NCBI GenBank assembly: GCA_018398815.1 | Contig: CM031596.1 | Location: 60,806,772-60,870,771 of the forward strand | Length of the DNA: 64,000 nucleotides | Source: Conus ventricosus | Taxonomy: Eukaryota; Mollusca; Gastropoda; Neogastropoda; Conidae | Direction: 5' to 3' | Shown: piece by piece, positions 12,075 through 24,221 of the stretch | Position numbering within the stretch: the stretch's first letter is position 1 | How the letters are laid out: the number at the start of each line of letters is the position of its first letter | Made by a program: the position numbers and the translations under genes | The notes under the pieces: generated by a model | Told to the model about the DNA's origin: nothing | Databases searched by the model: none | Seen by the model: the letters and a program-made list of their open reading frames with translations, nothing else

Positions 12075-12790
12075 AAAACCTACTGGTTTATGCTTATGAC
12101 AATCTGTATTGTTATGCCAGGTGGCTTGAAAACATTGTCTTTCTGTCCAATTTTTCCACAAAGTGACTGTAGGCAATGCCAAACTTCAAACTGCTGAAAA
12201 ATCAAGCTATTTAAAATTCTGATGGTTTTATTTTTGTCCGCGTCTTTTTTTTTTATTCATAGAGTTTATAAGTAAAATATGATTGCAAAATCTGTTTGTA
12301 CAAACAGTATGTCATGTTATACCAGGTTTTCTCAAGCACTATCGCATATGTAAATAATGAACACCGCTAACATGAGGGGGGCACAGATTACACACATTAA
12401 GCTAACCCCTGCACAAACAACGAAAGTGTTCCTGGTAACACACCGTTTTGCACACTTGCAAATGTTTTCCCCCTTCAACATTTTTGCATTAGAGACCTCA
12501 AATTTCAAACACTACAAAACAACTGCCACACAAGCAATAATCACACGAAAAAGAAAAATAGTAAAGCTGACTTTTGACTTATCCAATCTTTCATATTTTC
12601 CCAACACCACAACATACTTGAGCATTATGAAATAGATGAGGGAGATGGAGGAGAGGAACAGGGGGGGGCTATGTCCAGTCAAACTTCACTTCTCATTTCA
12701 CACGTAAGCAAAAATAGAACAATATTTAGATGGTTGGGGCAGGAGAGGGAGGGGGGTAGCTTTTTTGTTTGCTTTTTTTTCTTCTTTTAA
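12075..12790. other. Non-coding, A+T-rich
   Basis: Nothing recognised apart from short G-runs (12660-12668, 12749-12757) and T-runs. Confidence 0.35.
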
Positions 12791-13021
12791 CTAGGACACG
12801 AACTGCATGGTAACAGCAGTTGTGATTTCTTCTCCACAACCGTACCTGTGCACAGAGTATGAAGTGTTCACTCTTGGCACACAGACCAGGGGGTGAGACT
12901 CAGTGGGGCTCTTTGGGGTGTGGCCAGGTGGAAACGCTAAGCCAACGTTTCCCTGAGCCACATACACACCCACTGACGCTGACATAGTGATAGGAAAGGC
13001 CTGGGTACGGCTGTGTAGCAC
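12791..13021 (-). CDS. Possible C-terminal exon of an unknown gene
   Basis: A 76-codon open frame on the minus strand stands out by higher G+C than its flanks. It begins after a CCCCAATAG that could act as an acceptor and ends ...TTAVTMQFVS and stop. The residues show no domain I recognise. It may be the last exon of a minus-strand gene whose 3' UTR extends leftward, but no second exon was found to support that. Confidence 0.25.
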   Translation of the reverse strand: MLHSRTQAFPITMSASVGVYVAQGNVGLAFPPGHTPKSPTESHPLVCVPRVNTSYSVHRYGCGEEITTAVTMQFVS

Positions 13022-13194
13022 CTATTGGGGAAGAGTAGGGAACAACGGCATGTCACGAAGCGGGTACAGAAGATGTGGTAAGAGAGAGAGTGAGAGAACA
13101 GTGGAAAATGTTCTCTATAAAATCCTGATGAATTTTCTCAGTGACGAGTAACTTTTTTTAATTTGTTTTTTCAAAGTACACATATACCAACCAT

Positions 13195-13590
13195 ACTGTC
13201 GTAATAACGGGCCATAACCTATTGCATGATCAGTGTAACTTAACTGGTATAACCCACTAACTTGCATGACAACCGTCTTGTGACAAATGGAGAAGATCCA
13301 CCTGCATGATCCTGGTCTTATACTTAATGGGCCTAACCAGCTAACATGACCACGGTCTTGACAGGCCAAATCCGGGAGAAAGAAATACATCCAAAGGTGC
13401 CTGTGGGACCCAGAGAGGTACCGTCCTCAACTACCTGACCAGGACAGTACTTTCTGCGTTCTACCAGCACCATCAGGTCTTCTAATTAAGGGGCCAAACC
13501 CACTTACATGACCACTATCTCCACACTCATGAGCTAAATCCACATATTCGACCAGAACATCAAAATAAATGGGCTTTACTCACTTAATTA
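13195..13590 (+). repeat. Degenerate ~41-bp tandem repeat
   Basis: Diverged units of the type GGGCCTAACCCACTAACATG followed by ACCACGGTCTTG recur at about 13203, 13247, 13288, 13328, 13370, 13488, 13530 and 13570. Most intervals are 40-44 bp. Units have drifted strongly and one stretch (13385-13480) fits poorly, so this is an old minisatellite. Confidence 0.5.
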
Positions 13591-13605
13591 ACTTTAGAAT
13601 CCAAA

Positions 13606-13893
13606 ATGGGGGCAAGTGGGGATGAAGAAGATGTAGAAATGAAAATGATTCAAGGCATGATTAATGAAACTATTCCAGAAATTATAATTTTATACAAATA
13701 AAAAATTGAAATGAACAAAAAAGGAAAAACATCCATGGAGGAAATAATCAAATTCTCTAAACAAACTGAACAGAGTCACAAAATGACCAAACATGCTGAT
13801 TTTTTAAACAAATTTATAAACAAAAAAGAGGAAACAGCAAGAATCTCAATGTTACAACTGAACAAAGTACAGGAAAGTATGACAAAAATATGA
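13606..13893 (+). pseudogene. A+T-rich Lys/Glu/Met-rich reading frame with one stop
   Basis: From the ATG at 13606 a single frame reads MGASGDEEDVEMKMIQGM and on to KVQESMTKI and stop at 13891-13893, with one in-frame TAA at 13699-13701. The charged, probably helical composition resembles the tails of accessory proteins of some DNA transposons, but no diagnostic motif is present. It could simply be A-rich DNA. Confidence 0.25.
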
Positions 13894-16800
13894 GAAATGA
13901 CAAGATAAATTTGAGGAAAACAGAAAACACAAATTATTCTGGATAAAATGAAAACTCTTCTGAAAAAAAAGCAATGAGAGACGAGTAGGAATGCATAATG
14001 GACACAAATAATCTCTCTTTTCCAATCCCTTAACAAACTAACATTTAAAGAAACAAAATTTCCATTCACCAAACACAAAATTATTATGACATACAATTCT
14101 AACTGTGCATACCCATAATAAGACCAGTGTATTACGACTGGATCCTAAATGACAAAAAGTGTTATTTCACATCAGCAGATGAAAGATCTCAGCCACCAAC
14201 TGCCACAAGTATAAATCTCAGCTACAAACTGCCGAAAGTATTAAAGCATCTTTATGTTCATGGGCAAATATTGATCCTGTTTTCCCAATCCTCAACCCAT
14301 CCAAATCCTGTCAAATCAGAAAATATGGCATCAGTAATTCTGGATATTGTGCAAATGTAGCTGACAAAGAGGTAAAAGGAATCGCTCAGAGTTGCCCGCA
14401 AATCCATGATGTTCTTTGTCTTTGAAGTTCTGGAGGAAGAAACTTTCATATATGCGCAAACATCCATCTTTAGACAACAAGCATACTGGTTTGTATGAAC
14501 CTGTCTCTCCCAACATCCCCATCCCCCACACCCCCACACTCGGAGGCATACACTGACGTGCACATTCCTACCTGCTACCCCCATTCCCTCCCACCACATT
14601 TACACACAGATGCATACAAGTGAGAGACAAATGCAACTAAAATAAGAAAGAATGGAGTGCATTCCATAAAGATGGCTTGACAAGAGATATGTTTCAAAAT
14701 TTGTTTTTAAGTACAAGTGATGGATTATAATAGACACACACAAAAAAAGCAGCAGCAGCAGCAGCAGTGACGACGCACACCTGAAAAACTTATGACTCTT
14801 CCCTATTTTTCTCTGCTGAATTTTTGGGAAGAAGAAAACCATGCTTCACTTTAATCAATAATGGTCTGCTGCCTAAGGCAGTCCTCTGGAAAGAATAATT
14901 ATACGAAAAACAGCTCTTCAAGACTTGTGGTTACCTGTTTCTTGCAGCTGACAACTTTTAACACAGGAACCCAGGATGATAATATGATATGCTCTAGCGA
15001 CTGGACCTCCCATTTGGAAGACCTAGATTAAGCCAAATACCTGCTAGAATAATGTATGATGAATAATTTTTCATAAAAACACACCAATTCTGGTTCAAAT
15101 TCTGGGACAGTCTATGAGCCATATGCCAATTATTCAGACACTTGTTTCAGACCTTCCTCACCTTTTCTCTATTTAACTTGTGTCTCACTGGATTGCGGTG
15201 GAGAGGGTGTAAACAGGTACATTTGTATTGGGGGATGGGGGTGGTGGTAAATGTAGTCTGGACATCTTTTCAGTAACTTTTGCTATTTATATTGGCCGAC
15301 TGAACCTGATAAAGACGCCATGATGAAGCTCACAACTACTGAAAAAATTTACATACACTTGAGTATAATAGCCAAGTCGGATTTGACTTGCAATCTGAGG
15401 TAGAAATTCTAACAACATCTAGCGGAACAAGGATTCCGACTTTCCATTTTTCCAGGTCAAATTGTATGTACATCTACCTCTACTTCGACCTTCTTCAAGC
15501 AACGACCATACATGCTCCGTGAATATTACGCAGGTCTTAATAAACTTTTCTACTGACGATTCCTTTTAAAAAACTTTAAAGTTTCAAAACTTCCCAGATT
15601 CTTCTCCAGACAAAAAACATTGGTTTCTACACCAAGACCTCAGTTGGTCTTGTCAAGGCCACAAGATCTTTATTCTGTGTTTTCGCCAAGTTCTCTGCCA
15701 TTAAGGAGGCCTTGCTTATTCACTCTGATGTCCAAGGCCAGGATACTTGCTGAACCCATAGTGGACTCGAAGCCTGAAGTATCCTTTGTGCCCATAAAGT
15801 CTCTACCTGCTCTCCTTAAATGGTCAGGTTCTACTCTAAGTCAGCTATGTGCATATCGTGAATATGCCCACAGAGGCACTATCTTTTTTCCTGATTGTCA
15901 GCTTCTTCTCCAAGTCTGCTTTCGGCTAAACATAAATCCGCCCTTGCATTTTTTTTTTCCATCAGGGTCACCATGCTGCCACACTCTCTCTTCACATGAC
16001 ATAAATGGCCACGCTCATTTTCCTTTAGAATTTAGTCGCATTAAACAGACAAGAATGGATATGAATGTACTGACAGCAGCTGAACCCTGCCGTTCAGAGT
16101 GAAACAAACTCCCCATTTAGCGGAAATAGGACGAGACTGAAAGCCTGTCATAAAACAGACAGCTCTGCACACGTTCCCTCATTCTCATACTTTCATCTCA
16201 AGTCTATCTGTCCTTGCTGTTATATTGCACAACAGTTAATAGCAAAAACAAACAAAACCTGCTTGCAGTTTCATGGTTTCCCATGAAACCCTTAAAATCC
16301 TAGCCCAGTAAAAAGTTCAATTCTTTCATACAAAAACCACAATTACAATGGACCCACACACACTGATCACTGATCGGTTCCTTACTTCTGTGAGCGTACG
16401 CTGACCTCAGAACTCCCAGACATACCAATTTTTCTTTTATATATTCTGTGCCTATGGACCACACCTTCAATGCATGGGAAGTAAACCAACATTTTCAGCT
16501 TTACGAAGAATGGCAGAGGATTGGGGGGGGGGGGGGGGGGGGGGGGGAGCCGTCATAATATTTGACCATTTCTGCTCTACCACTTGGTCAGCAAACCTAC
16601 AGGGCATTCTAAAGATGACATGAAGCATGCACCTGTAGTTTCCTATTCTTGCAGTCTTTCTCACATCACTTTTCAATGAAAAAATGGGTTTACTTTATGT
16701 TTATTGCCCAGCTGACAGCATAGGACTGCTGAGACTGGAAAAAACACACACACACACACACATTCCAAAATAATGGGAGAAAAAGACAACAACAGCAACA

Positions 16801-19294
16801 ACAACAACAACTCTGAAAACCTTGGAAAAGTAATCATGAAGAAAACTCATCACACAACTCAACTCCAGATACAGAAAGACCATGAAGTGCTTGCGACACG
16901 CAGCTGTCGACCTCATTCCATGGAAGTTCTGAAGATACCAAACAGTCTGCTTCATTTATCAACTTCACACTGAATAAAAAAAAAGGGTCAAAAGTACATC
17001 TACAACAGAAAGATTTTAAAACACAAAAAAAAAAAATCAACACAACGATGGAAAATGACACAGCAGTACTTCACATCTTCTACCCTTTCCAGTGCTTTCC
17101 ACAGAATAATACTGCTTTGTTGGCAGATTAAAACAAAGACTACAAACTACTAGAAATGAAGAAGTAAAACCAGATTAAAGAGGACTACAATTATAACCAT
17201 CATGAATGGGTTTTTTTTAAATGAAGTGATCACAATATCATTTTTCATGACAGACACCAAGAGACAAAAAAGGCAAATACAAAACAGATGACAGAAAAAT
17301 GAAGAAAGGACAACAAACACGAAGTAAGAAACACAGAACTTAGGACATTTCTGGCTTATAGTTACCAGATATCAGGAACATTCTAGATTAGGGGTAAGCA
17401 TCAATACAATAAACCCAGCCAGTAAAACTAGTCTTCCCAGCATATAACAAAAGTTAAAAATGTCTTGATGATGACTATGTACCTCAAAACTTCTGGTATG
17501 GACGAACTGTTATCTTTCATTCACAAACATGCATCAGCTTAGATAAACATGCAAATGAGCTCAGCAGTGAACACATACTCGTAAAACCACCAGCAAATCG
17601 CTATTTGTTCATGGTATAATGCGCTTTGTTTTCCCCACGTTTCATCTTCCAAGTTTCCCCAGTGGCATGAATAAGCTGGTAAACCCTGTGGCGCTCATTC
17701 TAGCTCCCAATTATACAACCACAATCAGGTTTGTCCTGTAGCATTTTGTGGGAAGTAGTAACAAAGCAACCCACCAGAGAAAATGCTGCACTGCTGCCCA
17801 CCGACTTTTGGTGGTATTCACTGTGATACAAGAAACACACAGTATCATCTACTGATGACAACTGTTGCGTAACTGCAGGGCGAGCGTGAGAGAAACATGT
17901 TCTTCGGAGTGTATCATCAACAGTCTCCATGAACTTACTGATACTGCCAACTTTGACACAACCTTACAGCAGACATGGGCTGGGTGAGGCATGAATAGAC
18001 ATGAATTTCAGACTTTCCTTTTATGATGATGATGAGGCAAACGTGGTCAAGATGATGTTATGGAGTTATGGAAACTACATGAAAGGGCTTTCTATGAGCT
18101 GCAAAGGCCTAGGAAGTGTAGCATTCCAAATTTAAGCACAGCATTTCTATGCAATATCGCCAAAGCTGTAGTATGGAATTTTTTTCTTTCCGATTTCTTC
18201 TCCTAAACTGCCTCTTTGCGTCCTCAATGTCTGAGCAAGTCTGACTCAACAGCACTTCCAAATGCACTTCATTTTGCACAAGACATGATAGCAGACTAAG
18301 ACGACAAACATCCGACTAGTTATCAAGTGGTTTTGACTTAATCTACAAAAAAAAAGTTTGAAATGGTTGACAATGAACCCAAAGTTTAAAGTCTTCATTG
18401 GAAGGCAGACCAAAAGTAGACAGAAATAAAACTATGCCAGAACAACAAGCCCTTGAAGGGAGTGAGCCTCTATGCGGTGGGTATACTTTTTCATGACAAG
18501 CGCTGATGGTGCAGCGGATTCCTGGAATGGCACATGTGCAAACACACACAAACTCGCTGAACAAGACAGTGAATGAAAGGGCATCGAAAACAGATGCATC
18601 TTCTTTCAATCATAAGCACCACTTTTCTGAGATCTGGCAATCGTCCCACTGACCACCTGTACAAAATTCAATTCACAATCATACTGATGCTGATGATAAA
18701 AGCTGGAGAGTTGTAGCGATGCAGTGCATCAGCACCACGCCCTAACCACAAATACTACACCAAGTCTTACTTTTTCCAATCCCTAAAAGACTAATTTTTT
18801 CAGAACTTTTCTTGTCAACTTCCCATTTTCTCTGTCTCCAGCTCTGATGATTATAATTAGCAACATTACAACCTTTCTTCTTTATCTCATCAACAAGTCA
18901 CCTAACCAAAACATGAAAACAAACATCAAAATATAACAAAAGCTAAATGTGCAAAAGGTGCACAAATCTCGAAAAGTTGAGAACCAATGAAAAATGTGAC
19001 CCAATTACATGTCAGTTTGATCACTTTAAATACTGGTTTCTACTAATGGTAATGGATGTACGTAAATCTTGAACTGAAGAAGTGTTCAATTTTGCCAATA
19101 AAACATGATTAATCTCATCGTTTACAAGGGAAGGAAGTTTGATATGAATGTTTTAGACACCACAATTGTTAAACTAGCTAATGAAAAAATATGTTGTTAT
19201 CATGTGTTTTCATCCTTTGATATTAGATTATCAGATTATATGAACAGAGAGCAACTCTGTCAGCAAAATATTTCTAAGTTTGAGTATAACAAAC
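13894..19294. other. Long non-coding stretch with simple repeats
   Basis: No exon recognised. It contains a short (CAG)n tract (14750-14768), a 25-bp G-run (16523-16547), a (CA)n tract (16745-16763) and (CAA)n (16789-16812). The open frame at 15620-16102 has no recognisable protein character. Confidence 0.4.
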
Positions 19295-19349
19295 AAGATA
19301 AGATAATGTTGCTTATAGCCCAGCCGACCGCAAAGGGCCACATCAGGGC
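19295..19349 (-). repeat. 55-bp SINE/LINE tail module, inverted copy
   Basis: The reverse complement is identical over 55 bp to 21643-21697 and includes GATGTGGCCCTTTGCGGTCG followed by GCTGGGCTATAAGCAACA and a (TTATC)n tail. Such an isolated conserved tail is typical of the 3' end shared by a SINE and its partner LINE. Confidence 0.6.
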
Positions 19350-19857
19350 TGTGTATAACAAACAAACAAAAAACAATAAACAGTAAGTGGGGTAAACAAA
19401 AAACAGAAAACCTTCATAATTTAAAGGTCTGAAACCAAAAAAAGGAAAAACCTCAGCCCAATGCTTGTGGGCTGTGAAGAAATCATGGCTGAAAGGTATA
19501 GTCCAAGGGCCACATCGAGCTATCGTTCAAGTTCCTCGGCTAGAAAACCGCATCGAAATTTTTTTTTTGCAAAAGGTACTTGGATAACATAAGATTAAAA
19601 TTTTATAGTCTAGAACCACCGAACCCATCTAAATTAACCAGTAGAACGCAAAAATGTTGGCGAATTAATGAAGCCGAAAACGTCTTTTTAACCGGCTGTT
19701 TTCATCGCGAGTTATTTCCCTTAACAGCAGACGACCGTCTTGTTCATTGTTGCGAATGTGAAATTTCTACCTATTTAGAACAATTTTCTGACATTCAATG
19801 GATTACAACTATCAGGGATGAGAACAGATTTTGAAAAAGCAGAGGAGATTTTTCTGT

Positions 19858-19937
19858 TGGGGGTCTGGGGGCAGAGCCCCAGTGGGGTCAAGGGGCAACG
19901 CCCCTGCGGGGGTCAGGGGCAGCGCCCCTGAAGCTGA
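19858..19937 (+). repeat. Triple GC-rich hairpin block of E1
   Basis: Three adjacent short inverted repeats with 2-3 nt loops: GGGGGCAGAGCCCC, AGGGGCAACGCCCCT and CAGGGGCAGCGCCCCTG, separated by GGGGTC-type spacers and followed by AAGCTGAAG. Transcribed, they would form three tandem stem-loops. The same plan is seen in E3. Confidence 0.7.
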
Positions 19938-20329
19938 AGCATTTTTTTAATATATAGGGCCTAAACAAGAAAAATCCACATTTAAAACCATCAAAATATG
20001 TTTCTAGCCTTCAATTCAAACCTCAAATTCTGAGGGTTTTTTTTTGTTGTTGTTGTTTTTTTGTTTTGTTTGTCAAACATGCAAATGGATTTAATACAAG
20101 GCTCTCTGCGTTTGTGGCTGATCGATTTACGTAAGAAATGGGTTTTTCCGAAAATTACCTGCCCTTGGACCTGGTTCTATTATTAGTAACTAGACGTCTA
20201 GGTTTTGTTTCACGACATATTAAAGTCAAATGACGAATGTTTCAGCTAACTGAGATAGTTTGACCATTGCAAATGAATGATAAAATATAACAAAGAGAGC
20301 AAAATCACCAACAGCTTACTTTCCAAAGT

Positions 20330-20770
20330 TTAATTGTTCTTCAATGCAGCGACACGCTGCCTGTGAACCAGGCGTTTCATGTGCTCAGCAATCGTAATGA
20401 AGCCACGACTTCTGAAGCTGATTTTCTTGTTGCAAGCTAGACATAACGCCTGCTCGTCACTGCTTTTGCATATGCTATCTCTAACTCTACTCCCAAACAC
20501 ACCTCTTCCTCGAGCCAGTTTTCTTTCCAACGGTTGGGATTTTTTTTTTTTTTTTTTTTTTTTGCGATTTCGTTCGACGCCATGAATCACAGATGACACT
20601 CGGTCGATCCGCGCTGTAAGCGGATGTGCAGTGGTTGGCCGAGTCAACCGAATAAAAACCAGCCCATTTGGGTATAAGTCTAGAGTAATCTCGCCGGAGG
20701 CGTCTCGCCGAGATTGGGAGCAAAGAAAATCGCGATAGCTTTTTTTTTTTTTCGGCGGAGATTTTTTCAA
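20330..20770 (-). pseudogene. BED-like zinc-finger protein fragment of E1
   Basis: The minus-strand frame ends in a finger reading LCLACNKKISFRSRG...EHMKRLVH, with spacing C-x2-C-x16-H-x5-H. This spacing is identical to that in E3. The upstream part of the frame is broken up by a long poly-A tract (seen as T on +, 20540-20563) and is probably not all coding. In related elements such fingers form the N-terminal DNA-binding domain of the transposase; the catalytic part is absent here. Confidence 0.55.
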
Positions 20771-20883
20771 ACGGCGGAGATTTTTTTTTAAGACGGCGGA
20801 ACGGCGGAGAACGGCGGAGCTGTTCTCATCCTTGAACTATACGATCCTGTCACCAGTGGACGGACTTAGATGGAGAAGAACAG

Positions 20884-21161
20884 GTGATCGCTCAAAAGCT
20901 TCTGATTTCGACTCTAAGCCAGAAAATGCACGGCAGTGTTATATGTGGCAAACGCGGAATAGAACAAGCGCAGGTGTGTTTTCAGAAGGGCAAAGCTACT
21001 GGTACAGTTTCACCAAGAAAGAAAGTGAGCTCTCAACGACAGAAAAATAGAAGAGGAACAAGTTCCAATGTTTTGCCACCCATCTGCATTTTATGCAAGA
21101 AGACCAAATGGAAGCGCAACACAGCCACAGGAACATGGTGTCCAGAAAAAAACTTTGTCAA
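20884..21161 (+). pseudogene. Uncharacterised repeat-family protein, N-terminal exon
   Basis: The frame reads ...NVLPPICILCKKTKWKRNTA followed by TGTWCPEKNFVK, a CxxC-containing start, and ends at an AA|GTAAGT donor at 21161/21162. It resembles the N-terminus of a highly multiplied, unnamed protein family of marine invertebrates that I remember as CI.C.K...R...... followed by an EAKYH motif. The next exon (22425) completes the lysine codon. Confidence 0.45.
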
Positions 21162-21327
21162 GTAAGTATTTAATGCATTTTTGTTATGACAGTATATACA
21201 TTTTGATGTGGTGTCACGCATCACACAGTGAATGACAAACATGTCATGAGCAAACAAATATCGTCCTGACATCAGACAGAATTTCAGTAAACAAGGGGAT
21301 GTTGCTGATGCAAACTGACAAATTTAT

Positions 21328-21330
<3 letters not shown>

Positions 21331-21372
<42 letters not shown>

Positions 21373-21498
21373 GTGGTCCTTGATACCCAGTTTCACAAAC
21401 CGCTTACAATTCTAAGCTACCCCAACCATTCTGTACCACCACCCCCTCTGGCATCCCATTTCGTTTCAAGTCAAGAACACTTAATTATCTCCATGACA

Positions 21499-21534
<36 letters not shown>

Positions 21535-21580
21535 GCGTGTGTGTGTGCGTGTGCGTGTATGTATGTGTGCGTGTGTGTGA
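21331..21580. repeat. (GA)n and (GT)n microsatellites
   Basis: (GA)n at 21331-21369 and interrupted (GT)n/(GC)n at 21504-21580, in the intron between the first two exons of the broken gene. Confidence 0.95.
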
Positions 21581-21642
21581 AAAACTGAAGGAGTGAGGTA
21601 GTGTGTCTGTCATTCGTTCTCATTTACACTTCCCCACTCCCC

Positions 21643-21697
21643 GCCCTGATGTGGCCCTTTGCGGTCGGCTGGGCTATAAGCAACATTATCTTATCTT
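21643..21697 (+). repeat. 55-bp SINE/LINE tail module
   Basis: Identical in inverted orientation to 19295-19349. It ends in a (TTATC)n tail. Confidence 0.6.
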
Positions 21698-22251
21698 ATC
21701 TTACCCTCTTCCCCATCCCCACCATGGTCACTGAGTTTGTGAGAGCGTGTTAGTCTGATGGGTCCCAGTCTGACAACTGACAAATATATTGTTTTTTGCT
21801 TGTTGCTTAATTAATACATGTTAGTCCTTTATATTCAAATCAAAACAAACCAGTACAACTGTACCAAAATACAGTTTTAAGACTTTTTACTGAATGCGCA
21901 CTAATTGATGTCAAAATAGTAATAATACTAATGATGATGATGATAATAATAATAAGCATTGAGAGTTATCAAAAACAAATGTTACAAAGCATGAATTCTG
22001 CATTTAAAAATCTATGCAGTGTGCAGAATCAAGAAAAGCAAAATTTTGGTGATTTGGTATGTAGCTTTATTTTCTAGAAATGAAAGATGTGACTGACATT
22101 AGGACAATCAGCATAAATTGTAATATCGTGTATGATTTACATGTAGCATAGGTAAGTTTTTACTTTTGATGGGTGTGTGAATATTAAAATTTCACATTTA
22201 ATCATATGTAAGGGCGTGGGTATTTGAATGTATAGTTGTATCTCATTAGCA

Positions 22252-22274
22252 GTGTGTGTGTGTGTGTGTGTGTG

Positions 22275-22342
<68 letters not shown>
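22252..22342 (+). repeat. (GT)n microsatellite
   Basis: About 90 bp of nearly pure GT repeats. A further (GT)n tract lies at 22600-22630. Confidence 0.95.
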
Positions 22343-22344
<2 letters not shown>

Positions 22345-22424
22345 TTTTTGTGTGTGCAGTTTGTGTGTGTGTGTCTGTGTATAAATATGCATTAACATGT
22401 AATCGGTTTATCTGATACCAACAG

Positions 22425-22531
22425 GGAGGCCCTTCAGCAGAAGGATTCTATGATGCCGTTGTCAGTCTTCAGAGAGCTGATGTCCTCCATGACATTTAGT
22501 ACAGACCGGACTTTCTAGCTGTGGAGGCAAA
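22425..22531 (+). pseudogene. Uncharacterised repeat-family protein, exon 2
   Basis: Bounded by a CCAACAG acceptor and an AA|GTAAGT donor. The entry frame gives EALQQKDSMM. A second frame gives FYDAVVSLQRADVLHDI, an in-frame TAG, then YRPDFLAVEAK. The latter continues perfectly into YHNSWYRMN of the next exon, and EAKYH is a hallmark of this family. The frame change plus the stop mark it as broken. Confidence 0.5.
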
Positions 22532-22594
22532 GTAAGTTCACATACTCGCCCCATTTTCACACTGAAGACCTCTCTCTCTTTCGCGCATGCTGGC

Positions 22595-22632
<38 letters not shown>

Positions 22633-23329
22633 GCTGCTGTTCTTGTTTTTGTTGAGAAGTTTATGACAGGTGTCATTGTATTTGTGTCACTGTGCACATG
22701 GGTGGTGTGCTCAAGAGACTGACAGATGCAGAAAAAAAAAATGTTCATAGATCCTTGTTTGAGAACAATAAACAAAAAAATAACTTAGACCTACTTTTTC
22801 ATTTGAGATTTTTTTCCCCTCATCTAACATCCTTTTGATTGCAATGTTTCATCAGTTTTGTTTCATGTCCATTCATCCAGTCACCATTCTCCTCCTAGTG
22901 TTACATTCTTTTTGTACCTTCACCCTCAGGCTACCTTTTTTTCAGTGGAACTCCACTATAGTGCATTCCATTTTTTCCATATTCATGGTATGCTCATCTC
23001 AGTCCACTTTCTTCCTTACCCATTTTACTTTGGTGTCAGTATTACTGCCTTTTGAGAGTTATCAGTTGCTGTGATGGTTTTTGTTATTGTATTTATTAAG
23101 TGATGATGATAATGGGGATGATGATGGTGACTGCAGTTATGTTGTTATTATTTATTTTGTTTAAGAATTCACCAGTGTATTTCATATATATTTTAAAACC
23201 TTTTCTATTATTCTCCCTCCCTGTTCTCCCTGTCACCTCCCTCTCCTTTGCCCCTTCCCTCCCTCCCTTCCCTCCCTCACCCTCAGACTCTTGTCTTAGT
23301 TTTAATATTAGTCTTCATTGCTCTCACAG

Positions 23330-23898
23330 GTATCACAACTCCTGGTACAGAATGAATCTGATGCATACAGCTCCAAGGGGACAGTGAAGGCCAAAACAAC
23401 TGATTGTGATGGTTCATCCGAGTCAACTTCTACCCTGTGTTCACCACGCCCATTGCAGAAATCTTTTGATTCATTCAGTATGAATGTTATAGAACCACAG
23501 CTGCAGAAGGGTGGAAGAATTGCCACCATCACTAAGCTCAACAGACTGTTTAGGCAAACATGTCAAGAAAAGGAAAATATTTCTTTGAGCAAACATTGTA
23601 AAAAGCACATATTTGAAAACATGCCTTCAGGTAGTATACTCTTACACTGTTTTTGCAGGTCAAAGGTTCAAAAGCAAGTCACAGGTGGTGTTTGTTTTTT
23701 TCCAGTGCTGGGCAGAGCATTGTTATGAGCACAGAACTAGAAGACACTGAAACTGACTACAGTGATGAATCAGAAGACAGTGACTTAGAGAGCAATGAAT
23801 CTAACAATGATGTCGTCTATACTCAGGATCTTAAGGCCCAGAGGATACACCTGAAACAGACTCTAATGCTGAATGTCAGCAAACTTGTGAAACAGTGA
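23330..23898 (+). pseudogene. Uncharacterised repeat-family protein, middle part
   Basis: It starts after a CTCTCACAG acceptor with YHNSWYRMNLMHTAPRG, then needs a frame change to continue as SFDSFSMNVIEPQLQKGGRI and CQEKENISLSKHCKKHIFEN. An acidic stretch (TELEDTETDYSDESEDSDLE) follows. The order Cys-rich start, EAKYH motif, helical middle matches the family. The sequence from 23899 to 24221 has further remnants with stops. Confidence 0.5.
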
Positions 23899-24221
23899 GT
23901 AAGACAAAGACTTGTGACTGGGATAAAACAGTCAAAGAATACTGCAGAAGCTGCAAGTGATGATTTGGAAAATGAATGGAAGCAACTTTACATGTCTGCT
24001 CTTTCTGTGAGGAATGTTTTCAGAACAACTCCAGAAATAGCTCCATGGCCTTCTTCAGATGATGGAAATGAAGACAATCTTTTTTAAAAATTGTTCTCGC
24101 TGAATTATTCAACTTCATTGCCTGGATCTGTGGTTTCACATGTGAATTTGAACAGGATCATGTACATGTTCCATGACATGTAAAGCAAAAGATACTATCC
24201 ATCTCACAGGACATTATTTCC

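Larger units (their letters stand above)
19813..20834 (-). mobile_element. CAGRG-ended zinc-finger transposon E1
   Basis: The ends are CAGGGATGAGAACAG (19813-19827) and CTGTTCTCATCCTTG (20820-20834), 15-bp inverted repeats with one mismatch. AACTAT abuts both ends exactly (19807-19812, 20835-20840). The right end carries repeated CGGCGGA units (20752-20820). A zinc-finger reading frame runs leftward from that end, and a block of GC hairpins sits near the left end. No transposase core is present, so it is non-autonomous or truncated. The CAGRG ends suggest hAT kinship, but a 6-bp duplication is short for hAT (usually 8). Confidence 0.75.

Noticed and set aside
15620..16102. 160-codon open frame on +
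   Set aside because: No domain, no splice signals, composition like its flanks.
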